From NCBI RefSeq assembly GCF_965638725.1, contig NC_134982.1:6196126-6260125 (forward strand): a stretch of 64,000 nt of DNA, given 5' to 3'. Shown here piece after piece: positions 11,101-22,995 of the stretch; position 1 is the first letter of the stretch; each line of letters starts with the position of its first letter. The notes beneath the pieces were generated by a model that did not search any database, was not told the origin of the DNA, and worked only from the letters and a program-made list of their open reading frames with translations. The translations under genes and the position numbers were made by a program. Origin of the DNA: Aptenodytes patagonicus (taxonomy: Eukaryota; Chordata; Aves; Sphenisciformes; Spheniscidae).

Positions 11101-14100
11101 TCCAAATCCAATAAGACCCCTCCATATAAGTTTGTCCATGTTCTGAAGGGGGTTGATATTTACCCTGAGAATCTCAACAGTAAGAAGAAGTTTGGAGCAG
11201 ATGATAAAAGTGAAGCAAAGAACAAATCAGCGATGCCAAAGAATTCTCTCCATCTTGACCTGGAGAAGAGAGATCTAAATGGCAACTTCCCCAAAACAAC
11301 CCCTAAAATCCAGAGCTCTCCAGATCTTGAAAATTTGTCTCCTAAGCGCTTTGCAGAAAGGAAGAAAGATTCAGTATCCCCTGATAGTTTAAAATCCATC
11401 ACTTCCCTGTCATCTGAAGATAAACAAGACAAGCTAGGAACTCTCTTTTTCTCCTTAGAGTACAACTTTGAGAAAAAGGCATTTGTAGTGAACATCAAAG
11501 AGGCACGTGGGCTGCCAGCAATGGATGAACAGTCAATGACTTCTGATCCCTACATCAAAATGACAATCCTGCCTGAGAAAAAACACAAGGTGAAAACCAG
11601 AGTGCTGAGAAAAACCTTAGATCCAGCTTTCGATGAGACCTTCACGTTTTATGGGATCCCCTATAGCCAAATTCAAGACTTAACGCTTCACTTTATGATC
11701 TTGAGCTTTGACAGGTTTTCCAGAGATGATGTCATTGGAGAAGTCCTCATTCCCCTCGCAGGAATTGAACTGTCAGAAGGAAGGCTGCTAATGGACAGAG
11801 AGATCACCAAAAGAAATGTTAGGGTAACATATTTTTTATTTAAACTTTAAAAGTGTTGTGTTAGTGTTAGCTATGTTTCTTGCGTAATGCTGCTAGCATC
11901 TTGGAAAGAAAAGGGAACAGGCTCATCGTGCAAGTCATTGAGATGCTTTCATAATGGCAGTATGAGGAAGCAATTACACAAATGTAATAAAAGAACATTA
12001 CAATGAGCATGTTGCAAGAAATTGCTAATGTTCTAAACTCTACTTGCTTATTCAGCTGATCCAGCAGGTTTGGGTGGGCCCATTTACATTAGGTCAAGCA
12101 GCCTCAATCCACATTAATTTGCTTTAAAAGGAAAGAATGCAAAGAGTTATTTATTATTCCCCTTCTCCTCCCTCCCCTTTTCTGTTTGAAATCATTCTTT
12201 CTTAAATGTTATTGAAGACAATGTAAATCTTTCACTTCAGCTACATGGGTTTTATAGCAGATTCTTAAAGAATGCAGGTAGTCTTTAGTTAAGGAACCTG
12301 TTGGAGATCATATTGATGATGCAGTAGCATGTTCTTGCACTTCAGTGCTGTCACTACCTTCTACTACTCAAGAATTGTGATACAGGCTGCAGCTCTGCTA
12401 AGGATAGTAAGACACGAGGGAGAAGCCAAAGACTTATCGAAGTCAATGGCAAAACACACTGACTTCACTGGGCTAAAAATATTTCATACCATTTTGTCTC
12501 ATTTCAGAATGTAAAGATCATTTACAACCATCACAGCTGAGCCACAGAAATGCACATGCATCACACACACGTCTCTTAATCTCTACTAAGGAAGTGGAAT
12601 GTGTATTGACTTTCAATTCGATTGTTTTCAAAGAGCAAGCATGCTGCCAAATCAAAGAAATGTCTACCAGACAACATACCTATAACTAATACTGTTATTT
12701 TACAATTCTAAGACTATATTACAACAACTATAACTATGTCACTGATATTTTGTTGATAACTTATTGGGTTTTCTGGTATATAAAATATTGGTTTTGCTTG
12801 TTTCCCTTGTCTTCCTCCTTTCTCTGAAATAAACTACTCTTGCAAATTCAAATCTAATAATCATAGAGAAAGTCTTTGATCTCATCTTTATATCATGTGT
12901 CTTATACTACTTTAGAAAGTGTCAGGGATGAGATTTCACTAACTGTTTGAATCCTTCCTGTTTAAAAAAAATTACTGAAGATTTTTTTTTTTTAATTACC
13001 TTTTTTTTTTTTTCTCAATATATCTTTATGAAATTTGTTTTGCTTAAGATCTTTTTTATTCACTGAGATTTTTTTCTCAGGATGTAGGATTTCATTTCTA
13101 ATTTCTGAAGCTAATGATGCCATGTCAACCTATATTTTCACTTATTTATTATTTATTTTTGTTCAGTCTAATAATGAACCATAAGAAGAGTTATATAACT
13201 ACAGCAGAGGGAAATGATATTTGCTATGTAAAGCAGCACAGCTCCATAAGTTATATCCTTTTACACCGTTTCAGAACATACAGTTATGTGACATTTCATA
13301 AATCTTCTTAATTCTGGTTTAAAGCTTGGTCAATGTAATTGCTTATAAATAGTCTTATTCCTTTTTTTCTTTCATTTCCTCAGAAATCATCTGGGCGTGG
13401 AGAATTACTGATCTCTCTCTGTTATCAGTCTACAACAAACACGCTCACTGTGGTTGTTTTAAAAGCCAGGCATCTACCAAAATCTGATGTGTCAGGATTA
13501 TCAGGTAATGCTTTTACTAATGAATATGCCCTAAGAATATAAAACAGACAGAAGACAGATGAAATGTGGCATTTCAAAGACTAAAAATAGCCCATAAATG
13601 CAGAAATGGTGTCACTATTATTTGCAGCCTATTTATTTTATTCATATCTAGGTCAATGCTTTATTTTCCAGGGTATGTATTTTACAAAGTTGTTCTTCAA
13701 TCACATGTTAAAAAACCCATGACGTCTGTTAGCAGTGGAAACCAATGAGTTTTGTGATTGTCTTGAACAGAACCCGTCTGCCATAAGTATGGGAAGTTGT
13801 TTGCAGATACTAAAAGCTTTTATCTATGACAAAACCCCAGTTTATTTATAGACGATCAGTATTGAGTGAGAGCATCGTATGGTTTATCTCAGCTTAGCAC
13901 CAAGAAAAGCAGCAAGTTACATCTGTGCTGAATTTGGCCCACTGAGCACTAACATTTCCTGGGCAAGGTGAAAAGGTGAACTGTGCCAGTGCTGGAAGCA
14001 GGTTGTAACATCACACCCGTGCTTTATCATGAGCTGTACCTGGGGTGCGCTAAGAAGGAACAGGTTTTGCACTCCCTTCTCCTGGTCTCGTTGTGCCATT

Positions 14101-16926
14101 TTGCGTTTTGCATTCAGTGGAACCTCCTTTGAAGCCAATATTAGAACTGCACTTAGATGCACATTAATGCTAGATAAGGTAATAACAGGATAAAATTTAA
14201 TGTACAGTATGCTAAGGATAAGACAACCACACAAAAAGAACAGTACACGACAAAGGACTATACCAACTGTAGCACATCTGCTGTTGATTCTGTATAGGAC
14301 TGATACTCTTTCACTTCACAGGATTTTTTTTTTTTTTTTAAAAGAAGTAGTTTTGGAAACCACTGAATCATAATTACTACAGCCAATAATACAGTCTTTC
14401 TACTTCTCACACCAAAAAATACTGCAATTTACCTAGAAAGTTAACCCATCCTGGATCCAATAGAACAAAGCTATAGACAGCTCCCATTTACATGGTGGAG
14501 TTCCATTGAAATCTTCCTTCTGATCTCAATTTTATTCACGTATCATAAGGAGAAAGGATATAAATGGAGCCCAACAAAACAATTTACTCCACTATGAGAG
14601 TGCATGTGTACTTTTAATAACCAAGCCCAAAGTCACAGCAGATAGTGGAGGTTTCATGATAACAGCATGGCGGCAAGCTGATCTCAACAGATCAAGTCTG
14701 GCTGAGGTTGACCCAGGTGGGAAAGTAATTTGGAAACAAAAGCCCTCCTAGTCTCAGCAGCCACATGGACCATATAGCACATCCAAACTACACATTTGCT
14801 TGCTGTACATCTTATAAGTAAAGCTATAAATTTTGTTTGCTCTTTCTGCTTTCCTCAGTACAACCTTGCTGATTATAATAGGAATATAATATTTCTAAGA
14901 GATACAGGCCGCCATACTACACCTGGACACCTAGTTCATTTAAACAGTTCTTCATTATTTGCTGTTCATCAGCAAGACCAGGTTCAATAGATATTTGGGT
15001 GTCAGTAACACATTGCACTCACGACTGTCCTTATTTCCTCTGTGACTTTCCCCTCAGCCCAACATAAAGCTTGGACAAGGAGGAGGGTTAAATGGTGTTT
15101 CTATGGGGTCAGCTAAACAATTGCATAACTCAATCTCCTTAGGAAGATGGGAACTTTTTTACTCAGAAACTGTTCCATTCCACAAACCTCCTTGGTTTCC
15201 TTGATCACTGGTGTTGAGGTCTCCTAGTAGACCTAATAAAAATCAAGAGAGACATTCTAGCCTTATCTAGTAGCTGGCCAGAAGTAATAGTCAGAAAATG
15301 TCCTTTAAACAGAAATGAACAACAGTGTGAATCCACTAATGGGTATTGATTCTGATATTTTTAATGCTTGTGTGACATATATACATTCTAAAGCCAATGA
15401 ACATTCTAAATACATTAAACCCTATTTTAAAAATGTTTGTTATGGTGGTAGAATGTGAAAGTGAAGATGTATTTTTTCATACCTTACTCCTGTTAAGCTA
15501 TTGTCCGTTCAAGGAAACAAAAACCTTTTCATCATCCGACCATTTCACTCTGATAACTTTGGCATAGCATTTCTAAATACAGTTCAGTTTTAATTTTACT
15601 TTTTTAAAAAAATATTCAACTATTATTGATGTTTATTAGCTGATTGTTTACATAGACTATTTTGTTTGACTGGGTCCAGTAGAAAGGATTTTGTACTGCA
15701 TCTTTGCACCATGAGAATTTGGAAACAGGCCCACATTTGCACTGAAATAAATGCCAAGGTACTTGAAAGAGATGATTTTTAAAGCATTCTCTAGAATTCC
15801 TCTGAAGGAAGAAATACAGCCATTGCTGAAGACAATAGCAAAGGAATCTTGCAACAGTTGAATAATTATGAGGAATGCAAACCCTCAAAGTTGATTCAAC
15901 AGCTAAAATTATGGACATTTTCCCTTCCTTTCTTCAACAGTAGTACAGAACAGACATAAAGCCAAGTACATACCCTAACAACGAATGTACACTTACATTT
16001 AAAGTTTAGTGTTAAATTTGTTCAATAAAAATTGGTGGGAGCAATTTAATCAAGCTAATTGACTTTGGTAGAACCACAACAGAAATGAATCGCATCCATT
16101 CATCCATTCTCTCAGCACGAGCTTATTCTCTCCTTTCTGAGGCTTTTCTTTGCGTAAGTCTTAGTAACGTTAATGATTATCCCCTACTGGTAGAATGTGT
16201 GAAAAGAAGATTTCTGTTACACATAAATATGTAATGACACATATTTGTCAGAGTCCATTAGAATTTTGTGTACTTTCAGACCACCTTTGCATGTAGTAGA
16301 GATGTTATTAGGGTTAATGGACTACAGGGCAGGATTTATGTGATGAAGGAGACACCTGTATTTGATCAGATGAATCACGCCCTAAACTTCACTGACTATC
16401 TTGATTACATCTTTGGTGACAATAAAGGGAGTTTAAAGGGACTAATTCAGATGTAAACACAAAAATTGGATGAGATGAATCATCTTTAATAACTTGAAAC
16501 AGCTCCTCATTGTGATGTAATTATGTTGGTAAGTCATGAAATTTACCATTAACTGGATCAACAAATTTCTAAAAAACACTGTTCAATAGCTGATCTGTGC
16601 TCTTTCTTTTCATTGCAGACCCTTATGTCAAAGTGAACCTGTACCATGCTAAGAAGAGAATTTCTAAAAAGAAAACCCATGTGAAGAAATGCACCCCCAA
16701 TGCAGTGTTCAATGAATTGTTTGTCTTTGACATTCCTTGTGAGGGCCTTGATGATATCAGCATTGAATTTTTGGTTTTAGATTCAGAAAGGGGGTCAAGG
16801 AATGAGGTCATTGGTCGGTTAACCTTGGGATCTTCAGCAGAAGGAACAGGTGGAGAGCACTGGAAAGAAATTTGTGAATACCCTAGGAGACAAATTGCCA
16901 AATGGCATATGTTGTGTGATGGTTAA
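8140..16926 (+). CDS. SYT4: Synaptotagmin-4, complete coding region in four exons
   Basis: The coding sequence joins 8140-8173, 11009-11823, 13384-13504 and 16619-16926, giving 1278 nt and 425 codons plus TAA, the same length as I recall for mammalian SYT4. All three introns are GT-AG and the frame is kept across every junction. Order of parts: short lumenal N-terminus (1-16), one membrane segment (about 17-36) followed by Cys37-Cys38 (likely acylated), a charged linker (about 40-150), C2A (about 154-279) and C2B (about 287-420) ending in a WHxL motif. C2A has Ser244 where Ca2+-binding synaptotagmins have Asp, next to Asp246; this is the known SYT4/SYT11 substitution. C2B has Asp318, Asp324, Asp378 and a polybasic strand. 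The family product sits on secretory and dense-core vesicles and tunes SNARE-dependent exocytosis in neurons and endocrine cells. No frameshift or missing piece is seen. Confidence 0.97.
8174..11008 (+). other. SYT4: SYT4 intron 1
   Basis: A 2835-bp intron, GTAAGC to TTTGCAG. Apart from the CpG shoulder and the C-run near its start it is AT-rich. I see no CR1, LTR, other gene or RNA gene in it. Confidence 0.9.
8397..8414 (+). repeat. Eighteen-base C-run in SYT4 intron 1
   Basis: An uninterrupted C-run about 220 bp after the first donor site. The opposite strand is a G18 run, so the promoter region is flanked on both sides by long G/C homopolymers. Its length is likely variable and prone to assembly error. 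Confidence 0.8.
11009..11823 (+). CDS. SYT4: SYT4 coding exon 2 (membrane segment, linker, C2A)
   Basis: An 815-nt exon preceded by a TTTGCAG acceptor and followed by GTAACA. It encodes residues 12-283: transmembrane helix, Cys-Cys, linker and the whole C2A domain. The open frame continues past the donor to a stop at 11848-11850, but those last residues are intronic; homology ends at the donor. Ser244 replaces an expected calcium-ligand Asp. Confidence 0.96.
11824..13383 (+). other. SYT4: SYT4 intron 2
   Basis: A 1560-bp intron, GTAACA to CCTCAG, separating the C2A exon from the first C2B exon. It is AT-rich with T-runs near 12980-13014. No mobile element is recognised. Confidence 0.9.
13384..13504 (+). 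CDS. SYT4: SYT4 coding exon 3 (start of C2B)
   Basis: A 121-nt exon between a pyrimidine-rich CCTCAG acceptor and a GTAATG donor. It encodes residues 284-323 plus the first base of Asp324, covering the first C2B strands and calcium-loop residue Asp318. Phase 0 at its start and phase 1 at its end agree with the flanking exons. Confidence 0.95.
13505..16618 (+). other. SYT4: SYT4 intron 3
   Basis: A 3114-bp intron, GTAATG to TTGCAG, inside the C2B domain. It is AT-rich with a T-run near 14325-14338. Short open frames in it show no resemblance to known proteins. No mobile element is recognised. Confidence 0.9.
16619..16926 (+). CDS. SYT4: SYT4 coding exon 4 (rest of C2B, stop)
   Basis: This terminal coding exon follows a TTGCAG acceptor and encodes residues 324-425, then TAA. 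It carries the polybasic Lys/Arg strand of C2B (about residues 334-347), the third loop with Asp378-Ser-Glu380, and the C-terminal Trp-His-x-Leu segment typical of synaptotagmin C2B domains. Confidence 0.96.
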
Positions 16927-18273
16927 CAGCTTAGAGAGGGGTTGGAACTTGAAAAACTATATATATTTCCATAGGCAAGGAGCAGTTTTCTTTCTTTGCT
17001 ATGTATAATTACAGGCTTGTAACTACAAGACTTTTTTTTTTGGGGGGGTGGGGGAATAAAAACTGGATTGAATTATCAGAACAGAAGGTAACTAAATTTT
17101 CACAGTAAATAAAGGAATTTCTGTTTCATTAGACTTTAACATAATTGGATCAGATTCATACTTTTCTGGAGTTTAAATAGCCTGAAACTTCTGATGCACT
17201 ATAAACTTCAATAAGAACAGACTACGTTTTATGAAAAAGTCACTGGAAACCTTATTAGTACTGTTATAGAGAAGATAACCTCATTAAAATATATCGCTAG
17301 ATCTAAAAAAAACCCACCTGTGGCTTACTGGGGGAAGGGGCCGAATCTGTAAAAGCCATGGGGAATGAGGGTGAGTAGGCGGGGAATTCCTTCTGCCCCT
17401 CCATCAAAAACCTTCTTTTATGAAAATTCAATCATTATTTGTAAGTTTTGGTTACTTATACTTTGATCATCCCAAAGACTGAAGAGATTTTCAGCAATTT
17501 GCTTTACATACCACATCATGTGCAACTAGTTGTTTTATGTGTGGAAAGACTGTATAATTATTTACACTTGGATTTTTTAATATGTATATATATAACTTGT
17601 TTTATTACAGTGACCAAAATAGATACATTCTACAAATTGTTGAGCAAGTTAACATACATTGTTTTGTTAAAAGGGCTCCTTTATGGGTGACTGCACATGT
17701 TACAGTACAGCTAGAATTTGGGATTAGATATGGCTTGTGGTTTTTTCCTCTAGCAAGGATTATACTTTAAGCATTTAAAGCCATGGGAAAGCATTTCTAC
17801 TGAGATGAGGTAACATGCAGGACATTACAGTCAATGACCTTTCACCAATTATATTTTAAGCCATTCAGTAATACTTAAAGAAAAGTTGTTTCTTCTTTTG
17901 TTTCATTAAAGAACAAACAAAATAGCGAGACAGAGAACAAAACCTTATTCTGCTGTTTAACTTCCTGAACTGTGAGTAATGACATTACAGTCACTAAGAC
18001 TACTCCCAATATACAAAGTTTAATGCATTTTTAAACATTTGCAGGATAGGAAACCAAGCTCACATTATAATTTATCCGATATTATGTTAGACAAACTACT
18101 TGAAAAGTGCATTTTGCTTAGATTATATGCATTAATGTCCATTACTGATTGTACTGAAAACTGGTGGTAAGGGAAAATAACATCCTGATTTCATGTTAGT
18201 GTGACATATGTATGTTTAAACTTAAACTGTGCCAGGCTGGGGGAGTACGAAGTGTAACGTAAACAAGTATGTA

Positions 18274-18279
18274 AATAAA
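18274..18279 (+). terminator. Candidate SYT4 polyadenylation signal (proximal)
   Basis: An AATAAA hexamer about 1.35 kb after the stop codon, overlapping a Pumilio-type TGTAAATA motif. Two nearer hexamers at 17055 and 17108 are also possible. Confidence 0.4.
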
Positions 18280-20061
18280 GCATTTAGACCTGTGAAATTT
18301 ACTCTTGGTCACACCAGATAGATAGATTTTTAGGCCGTCAGAACTATAGCACAACTATAAGCAGGTTATTTCCTAAAGTTTGTACACTGATTTCTGATAT
18401 AGAATTGTTTGCAAATATTACTCTTACATCATTTTCAATTACAATATATATAAAGAAGAATATAACGATGTTAGCTGTTGACACAAGAAGGATTTAAAAG
18501 GGGGAAAACCATTTTCAGTATTTTTGCATACGCCATTTTGTCACGTGTAATCCCACTGAAGTGAATGAGACTATTTGGGAATTAAGGTATTGCTCAATGC
18601 AAGTAAAGGTAACAGAATGGGCATGCCAGGTAAAAAACCCATATATTGGATGTCAAATTACTTTCATTAAACAACAGATCCAGGTCTTATTCAAAACTGT
18701 TGGAGATTTGTTGTTGACTTTACCTGTTCCCATATGGCCAAATTATGTTTGCAGTAAAGGACACTGAAATATGAAATATGCAAGTAGACAAATAGTACTG
18801 GAAGAATTCTATTGAGGCTCTTCCAGGTTTTGTGTCGGTATTTTCTCCAGTTTTTGAGAATGTGTTTGATATAACAGTGTTTATAAAGTTCTGTAAAAAT
18901 ACATTTTCAAAAGAACATAAACATGCTTTTTATGATAATGCTCAATGTAAAAACCCTGCATATTGTATGTATAAAGGAGAGGAATCTTTTTTGCTTATTT
19001 CTTTAGAAAGCTGATTAACTGCTTAAGGGCTGGAGTTTGCCAGCCATATTTAAGCAGAGCTAATCCAAAGCCACCAAGTCAAAGGAAAGATGCCCACAGG
19101 CTTCAGTGGGGTTTGAAGTGCAATCACAGGGCAAAACTCTTCTTGTGAGTCAACCCAGCAATATCAGTGGGACCATGGATAAGGGGAGACACTGTTTGAT
19201 CTGACGGAGGCTGGGAGAGTTTAAGTCAGTACCACACAACCAGAGTTGTTACAATTTCTAGTAAGGAAAGAACTTCATACTGAAAGTGATTGCATGAAAG
19301 AGAGTGGGACAGCTTGTAATTAAAAAAAAAAAAAAAGGAGGTTTTGTATATTGTCCCATAAGTAGCGCATTATCTCTAAAAATCAGATGACAGGAGTCAT
19401 CTGTCTCCAATGAACACAAATTCTGACATTAGGAGAAAAAAAATCCACATTTTTTAATTAATGATAGGCTGTGACCATCTTTCATTTTGCATCCAACAAG
19501 TCGTCATCAATTTTTTTTTTTCAAGTTTCTATAGCAGCCTGAGGTTTAATATTTCTACCAGTTAAATGGCAGTTGTTGGTGGGGGCAGGGGGTAGGAATG
19601 GGAAAGGGAAGCAAAGACATTTTTATTAAATCTAAAAAAACCCTGTAAATAGATTTTTTTTTTTTTCATTTAAAGCAATGTTTAGCTTGGAAAGTTGAGT
19701 AAAGGCGACTTGTAACACATCTGTAAACCAGACAAGGCAGGAGCGAATGTAGACCTGTGCCAAGATGAGAAATTCTGCTGTTTTATAAAGTATTCAATTC
19801 TCATTGTGAATATCTTGAACTCTGTTAAGGATACTGTACTGTATTAAACATGTAAAAAAATGATGTTTGTCTAAGTAGCTTACAAAAATAATAACTCCTT
19901 GAATGGGAGGCTATCCATGTCTGGAGATCTGTCGTAACTAAATACCTGATTCGTTATGGTGTTGTAACTTAATAGAAGCTATTCGAGAGGAAGCATGGTG
20001 TATGAGATTTTGTAAGTTATTTGTGCTGGTTCTGTATGTTGTGCCATGTGTGTAAGACAAG

Positions 20062-20067
20062 AATAAA
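20062..20067 (+). terminator. Candidate SYT4 polyadenylation signal (distal)
   Basis: An AATAAA hexamer followed within about 20 nt by a CTGCTGCTTTCG segment, about 3.1 kb after the stop codon. I take it as the likely distal transcript end, but cannot confirm usage. Confidence 0.45.
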
Positions 20068-20090
20068 CTGCTGCTTTCGTTCATCCCATC

Positions 20091-21839
20091 CCAAAACAAT
20101 TATCCCACCAATGTATCTTTTCCAGAGATTTCTGCTACTGTTTATATTCATGGTCTACTCTCTCATGCTTCTATCAAAAAACATTTGCCTTGCAAAGTCT
20201 TCCTCTTCTCACAGAGGTGTATTAGATTTGTTTTGTCAGATACTACCCGGGCATACCACATGTTCTTTATTAGTAGATTCTTGCTGCATACGTACATTTG
20301 TCTTGAATTGTACTGTACACTCAAGCTAGAACCTCAGACATGGCCCATGATAGAAAATCTGAGCCCTACATAGGCCCTACAGAGACTGATATACAGATGT
20401 AAACAAGAATGAATTCAGGCATATAGGTGGAAGAAGTAAAATGCAAGTCACATTACTATTGGAATCCTGGTGACGTTCCATTTGTTTTCCAGAAGCAAAA
20501 ATTATCCCTTGGACAATCAGGCTGTACCACTCTTACTTTCTTTGATGTAAGGAAGTCATGTCAGGCACCAGCTTGTCAGGTGAGTCTGGAAGTTAAGGTA
20601 GAGAAAGCATTCCTTCACATGCTATACACAAATACAAACTTTGCTGCTGTGGTCTCTAAAGTTATTACAGTATTTTACCAGCACAGAGCCTAAAGCTAGG
20701 GAAAGAAGGTGGCAGTTGCAGCTGGCATACACATTGCCATTTAATGACTCCCATTGTGAGCCTACAACCAATTAACTGAAAGGGATCCCTGATCCTTGTC
20801 ACAGAAATCAATGTATAAAAGCTATGACAGGGTCTACTAGCCAAATGCATGACATGGAACATCTTCCATGGATAGAGGCTGGTCTATTCTTCCTGGCAAA
20901 TCTGTCCCCAGGAGACAGGTATCAAGTGTGAAAGACTGCTCTTTTCCATTCTATGCAGTCACTTCTTTTTTTTTTCCCTGCATAATACGGTTCTCCTCAA
21001 ACAACGGTGATTCCATTTTCCACCCCAAAATATTCTACGATTCACACGGGTCACATTTCAGGCCTTCTTCTTCAAGACAGAGATCAAAAATATCTGTAGG
21101 TTTTCCAACTATAATGCAGCTGAGCCTCAGGGGAAGTCTCAAGGCTACTGTCCTGATTGCTATTTGTATCTCAGATTGCTGCAACAGACAGTCCTGTGAG
21201 ACCTCAAGGAAGCCCTTACAGATGTCTTCCTGTTTGCAGGAGAATTTCTGAGGTGTAACACTATTCTGTAAGCCCCTTGTATTTATACAACATCACAGAT
21301 AGCAACATGCTGCGCACACAGTAATAATGCCTAACCACAGACGGTTGTGAACAATATTTCTTTTCCTTAAACAAGATTCAAACATGTTCCATGTAAGCTT
21401 CTACCTTCTTATTTGTGCTCTCTGCTTCATGGGGTCTCATGAAGCTGCTGAACAACTCATGGCACTCTTACAGCTGCTATGACTGGTACTGGCACTTACT
21501 TGCTTTGCTCTGCTGATGACTCCTGAGCAACTACCTTCATTCAAAAAGTTCTACCTAGTTCTCACAGGCTTCTCCATAATGTTTTTTTACTTTCCATTAC
21601 TAAAAAGCTATTGCAACATGACTTCGGGTCTAGAGGCTTTGTGGCAGCTTTGGAATACTGATTATGGTTGCAGCATGACAGCATCTTGTAGTTCAGAAGA
21701 AAGAATCAAAGACAATATGAAGAGAAAAGGGAGGAGTTAATTTCTTCGCTATGTTATTCTTATGTTTGTATTGTTATGCTAGCTTTGCTGTTGTGTGTCT
21801 GAAGTACTTTGTGCATGACCAGAGAATGTCCTGTGGTCA
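20091..21839. other. Intergenic, nothing recognised
   Basis: Unique-looking mixed-composition sequence downstream of SYT4. Its open frames (for example 20868-21251) have no recognisable domain and no flanking exon signals that I can support. Confidence 0.5.
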
Positions 21840-22640
21840 CAGAAGTGAATGCTCTGATTACATCACCAGCAACACAGTCAGGTGTTGTCCTGTCAGATGA
21901 GTTGACTTCTGCTCAAGCCCTTCAGCCTCAGTAGCAGGACTGAGGAGACACCACCTAGGCCCCAATGCCTTACCCCTGCCCCTAGAGCTCTGCAGTCACT
22001 CTTGACATGTCTTGGGTTACCCAGCAGTACTTTTGGTGCCCACATGGAAGAGCTGTAATAGTCCAAGGGATGGACAAGCCTTGGCAACATGCTGGATCCT
22101 GGCCTCATGGCAAACACCAGACCTCCCAAGATATCATCAGGGCAGGTCAGCAGATTAGGCCTTCATCCCCAGGTGGAGAGTGTCTCCAGTAACTATCACA
22201 CTCCTTTTCTCTTCTGTGAATACACAAGGTTTGAACTCAGCTGGCTCTGATAAATCCCTGTTGGTTCTTCTCAGTGACAAGGGCAAGGTACTTGTTCTGA
22301 AGTTGCAGGTGGGGCCACCTGCTTTTGTGGTTGTTGCCAGAAGTCACAAGCTTCCAGCTTTCCCCACTCTGAAAGCCACCCCCCAACAAATGCCAGACCT
22401 CTCCTCAGCTCTGTCTGGATCTAGGCCAAGATAATTAACACCATTTTGTGTTGCAAAGCACGCTCCGTGGCATGCCGAGACCATTGCTGCACAACCTCCC
22501 TACAGCCTTACCCCATCCTGTGGGGAAGGGCTGGGCCTCAGCACACCATGCTATGCTAACTGCTGCTGTGACTCCTGTGTCCCCTTCTGCTACTGTGTGC
22601 TTGATCCTCCCCTGTAAGATACCAAACTTCCCCAGCAGCA
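21840..22640. other. Moderately GC-rich segment of unknown origin
   Basis: This stretch is richer in G+C and in CAG/CCT words than its surroundings and reads like an old retrotransposed or LTR-like insert. I could not identify terminal repeats, a target duplication or a protein. An unrecognised repeat family is possible. Confidence 0.25.
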
Positions 22641-22995
22641 GCCCAAACCCAAAGGCAACTTCCAGCATTGGCAGCAGAGCCCAGAGCTACTGCTGCATGC
22701 TCGGAGAGCATCGGCTGCCGGCAGCCACCCGCCTATTTGAACTGCGCCACTGATGGCTGCACCTCTGTTTTTAGTCCCCGGGGCCACGGCACACCCTGAG
22801 GAGCCCCTCCAGAGGAGCCCCTCCACAGCTGCCCCTCCACAGCCATCCCCAAGCTCCGCTGCTTCGGGGAGAGGCTTCCTGCCCCCCTCAGCCCAGCCGC
22901 ATCCCGTCTCGGGAGTCTGCAAACCCAACCAGGCATTGACGTGCACCACCGCTTGCCCTCGCATGCGCCTCAAGCTGCAGCAGCCCCAGCCATGA
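22641..22995. other. GC-rich island with internal short repeats
   Basis: About 350 bp of GC-rich sequence with many CpGs, embedded in AT-rich DNA. It includes a short tandem of GAGGAGCCCCTCCAGA-like units near 22798-22835. A plus-strand frame (22753-22995) begins with ATG and is Pro/Ala/Ser-rich. Near the end, an ATG (22992-22994) is followed by ACAG and GTATTG, which resembles a donor. It may be an unrecognised promoter/first exon or a fragment of a GC-rich repeat. Confidence 0.3.

Larger units (their letters stand above)
16927..20090 (+). other. SYT4: Probable SYT4 3' UTR
   Basis: About 3.1 kb of AT-rich, repeat-poor sequence follows the stop codon. It contains several AATAAA hexamers in the sense direction (17055, 17108, 18274, 20062) and two Pumilio-type TGTAAATA motifs (18270-18277 and 19644-19651). 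A long 3' UTR is usual for mammalian SYT4. The end is set by the last hexamer and is an inference; earlier sites could give shorter forms. Confidence 0.5.

Noticed and set aside
11160..11498. 112-codon minus-strand frame
   Set aside because: Antisense shadow of SYT4 exon 2.
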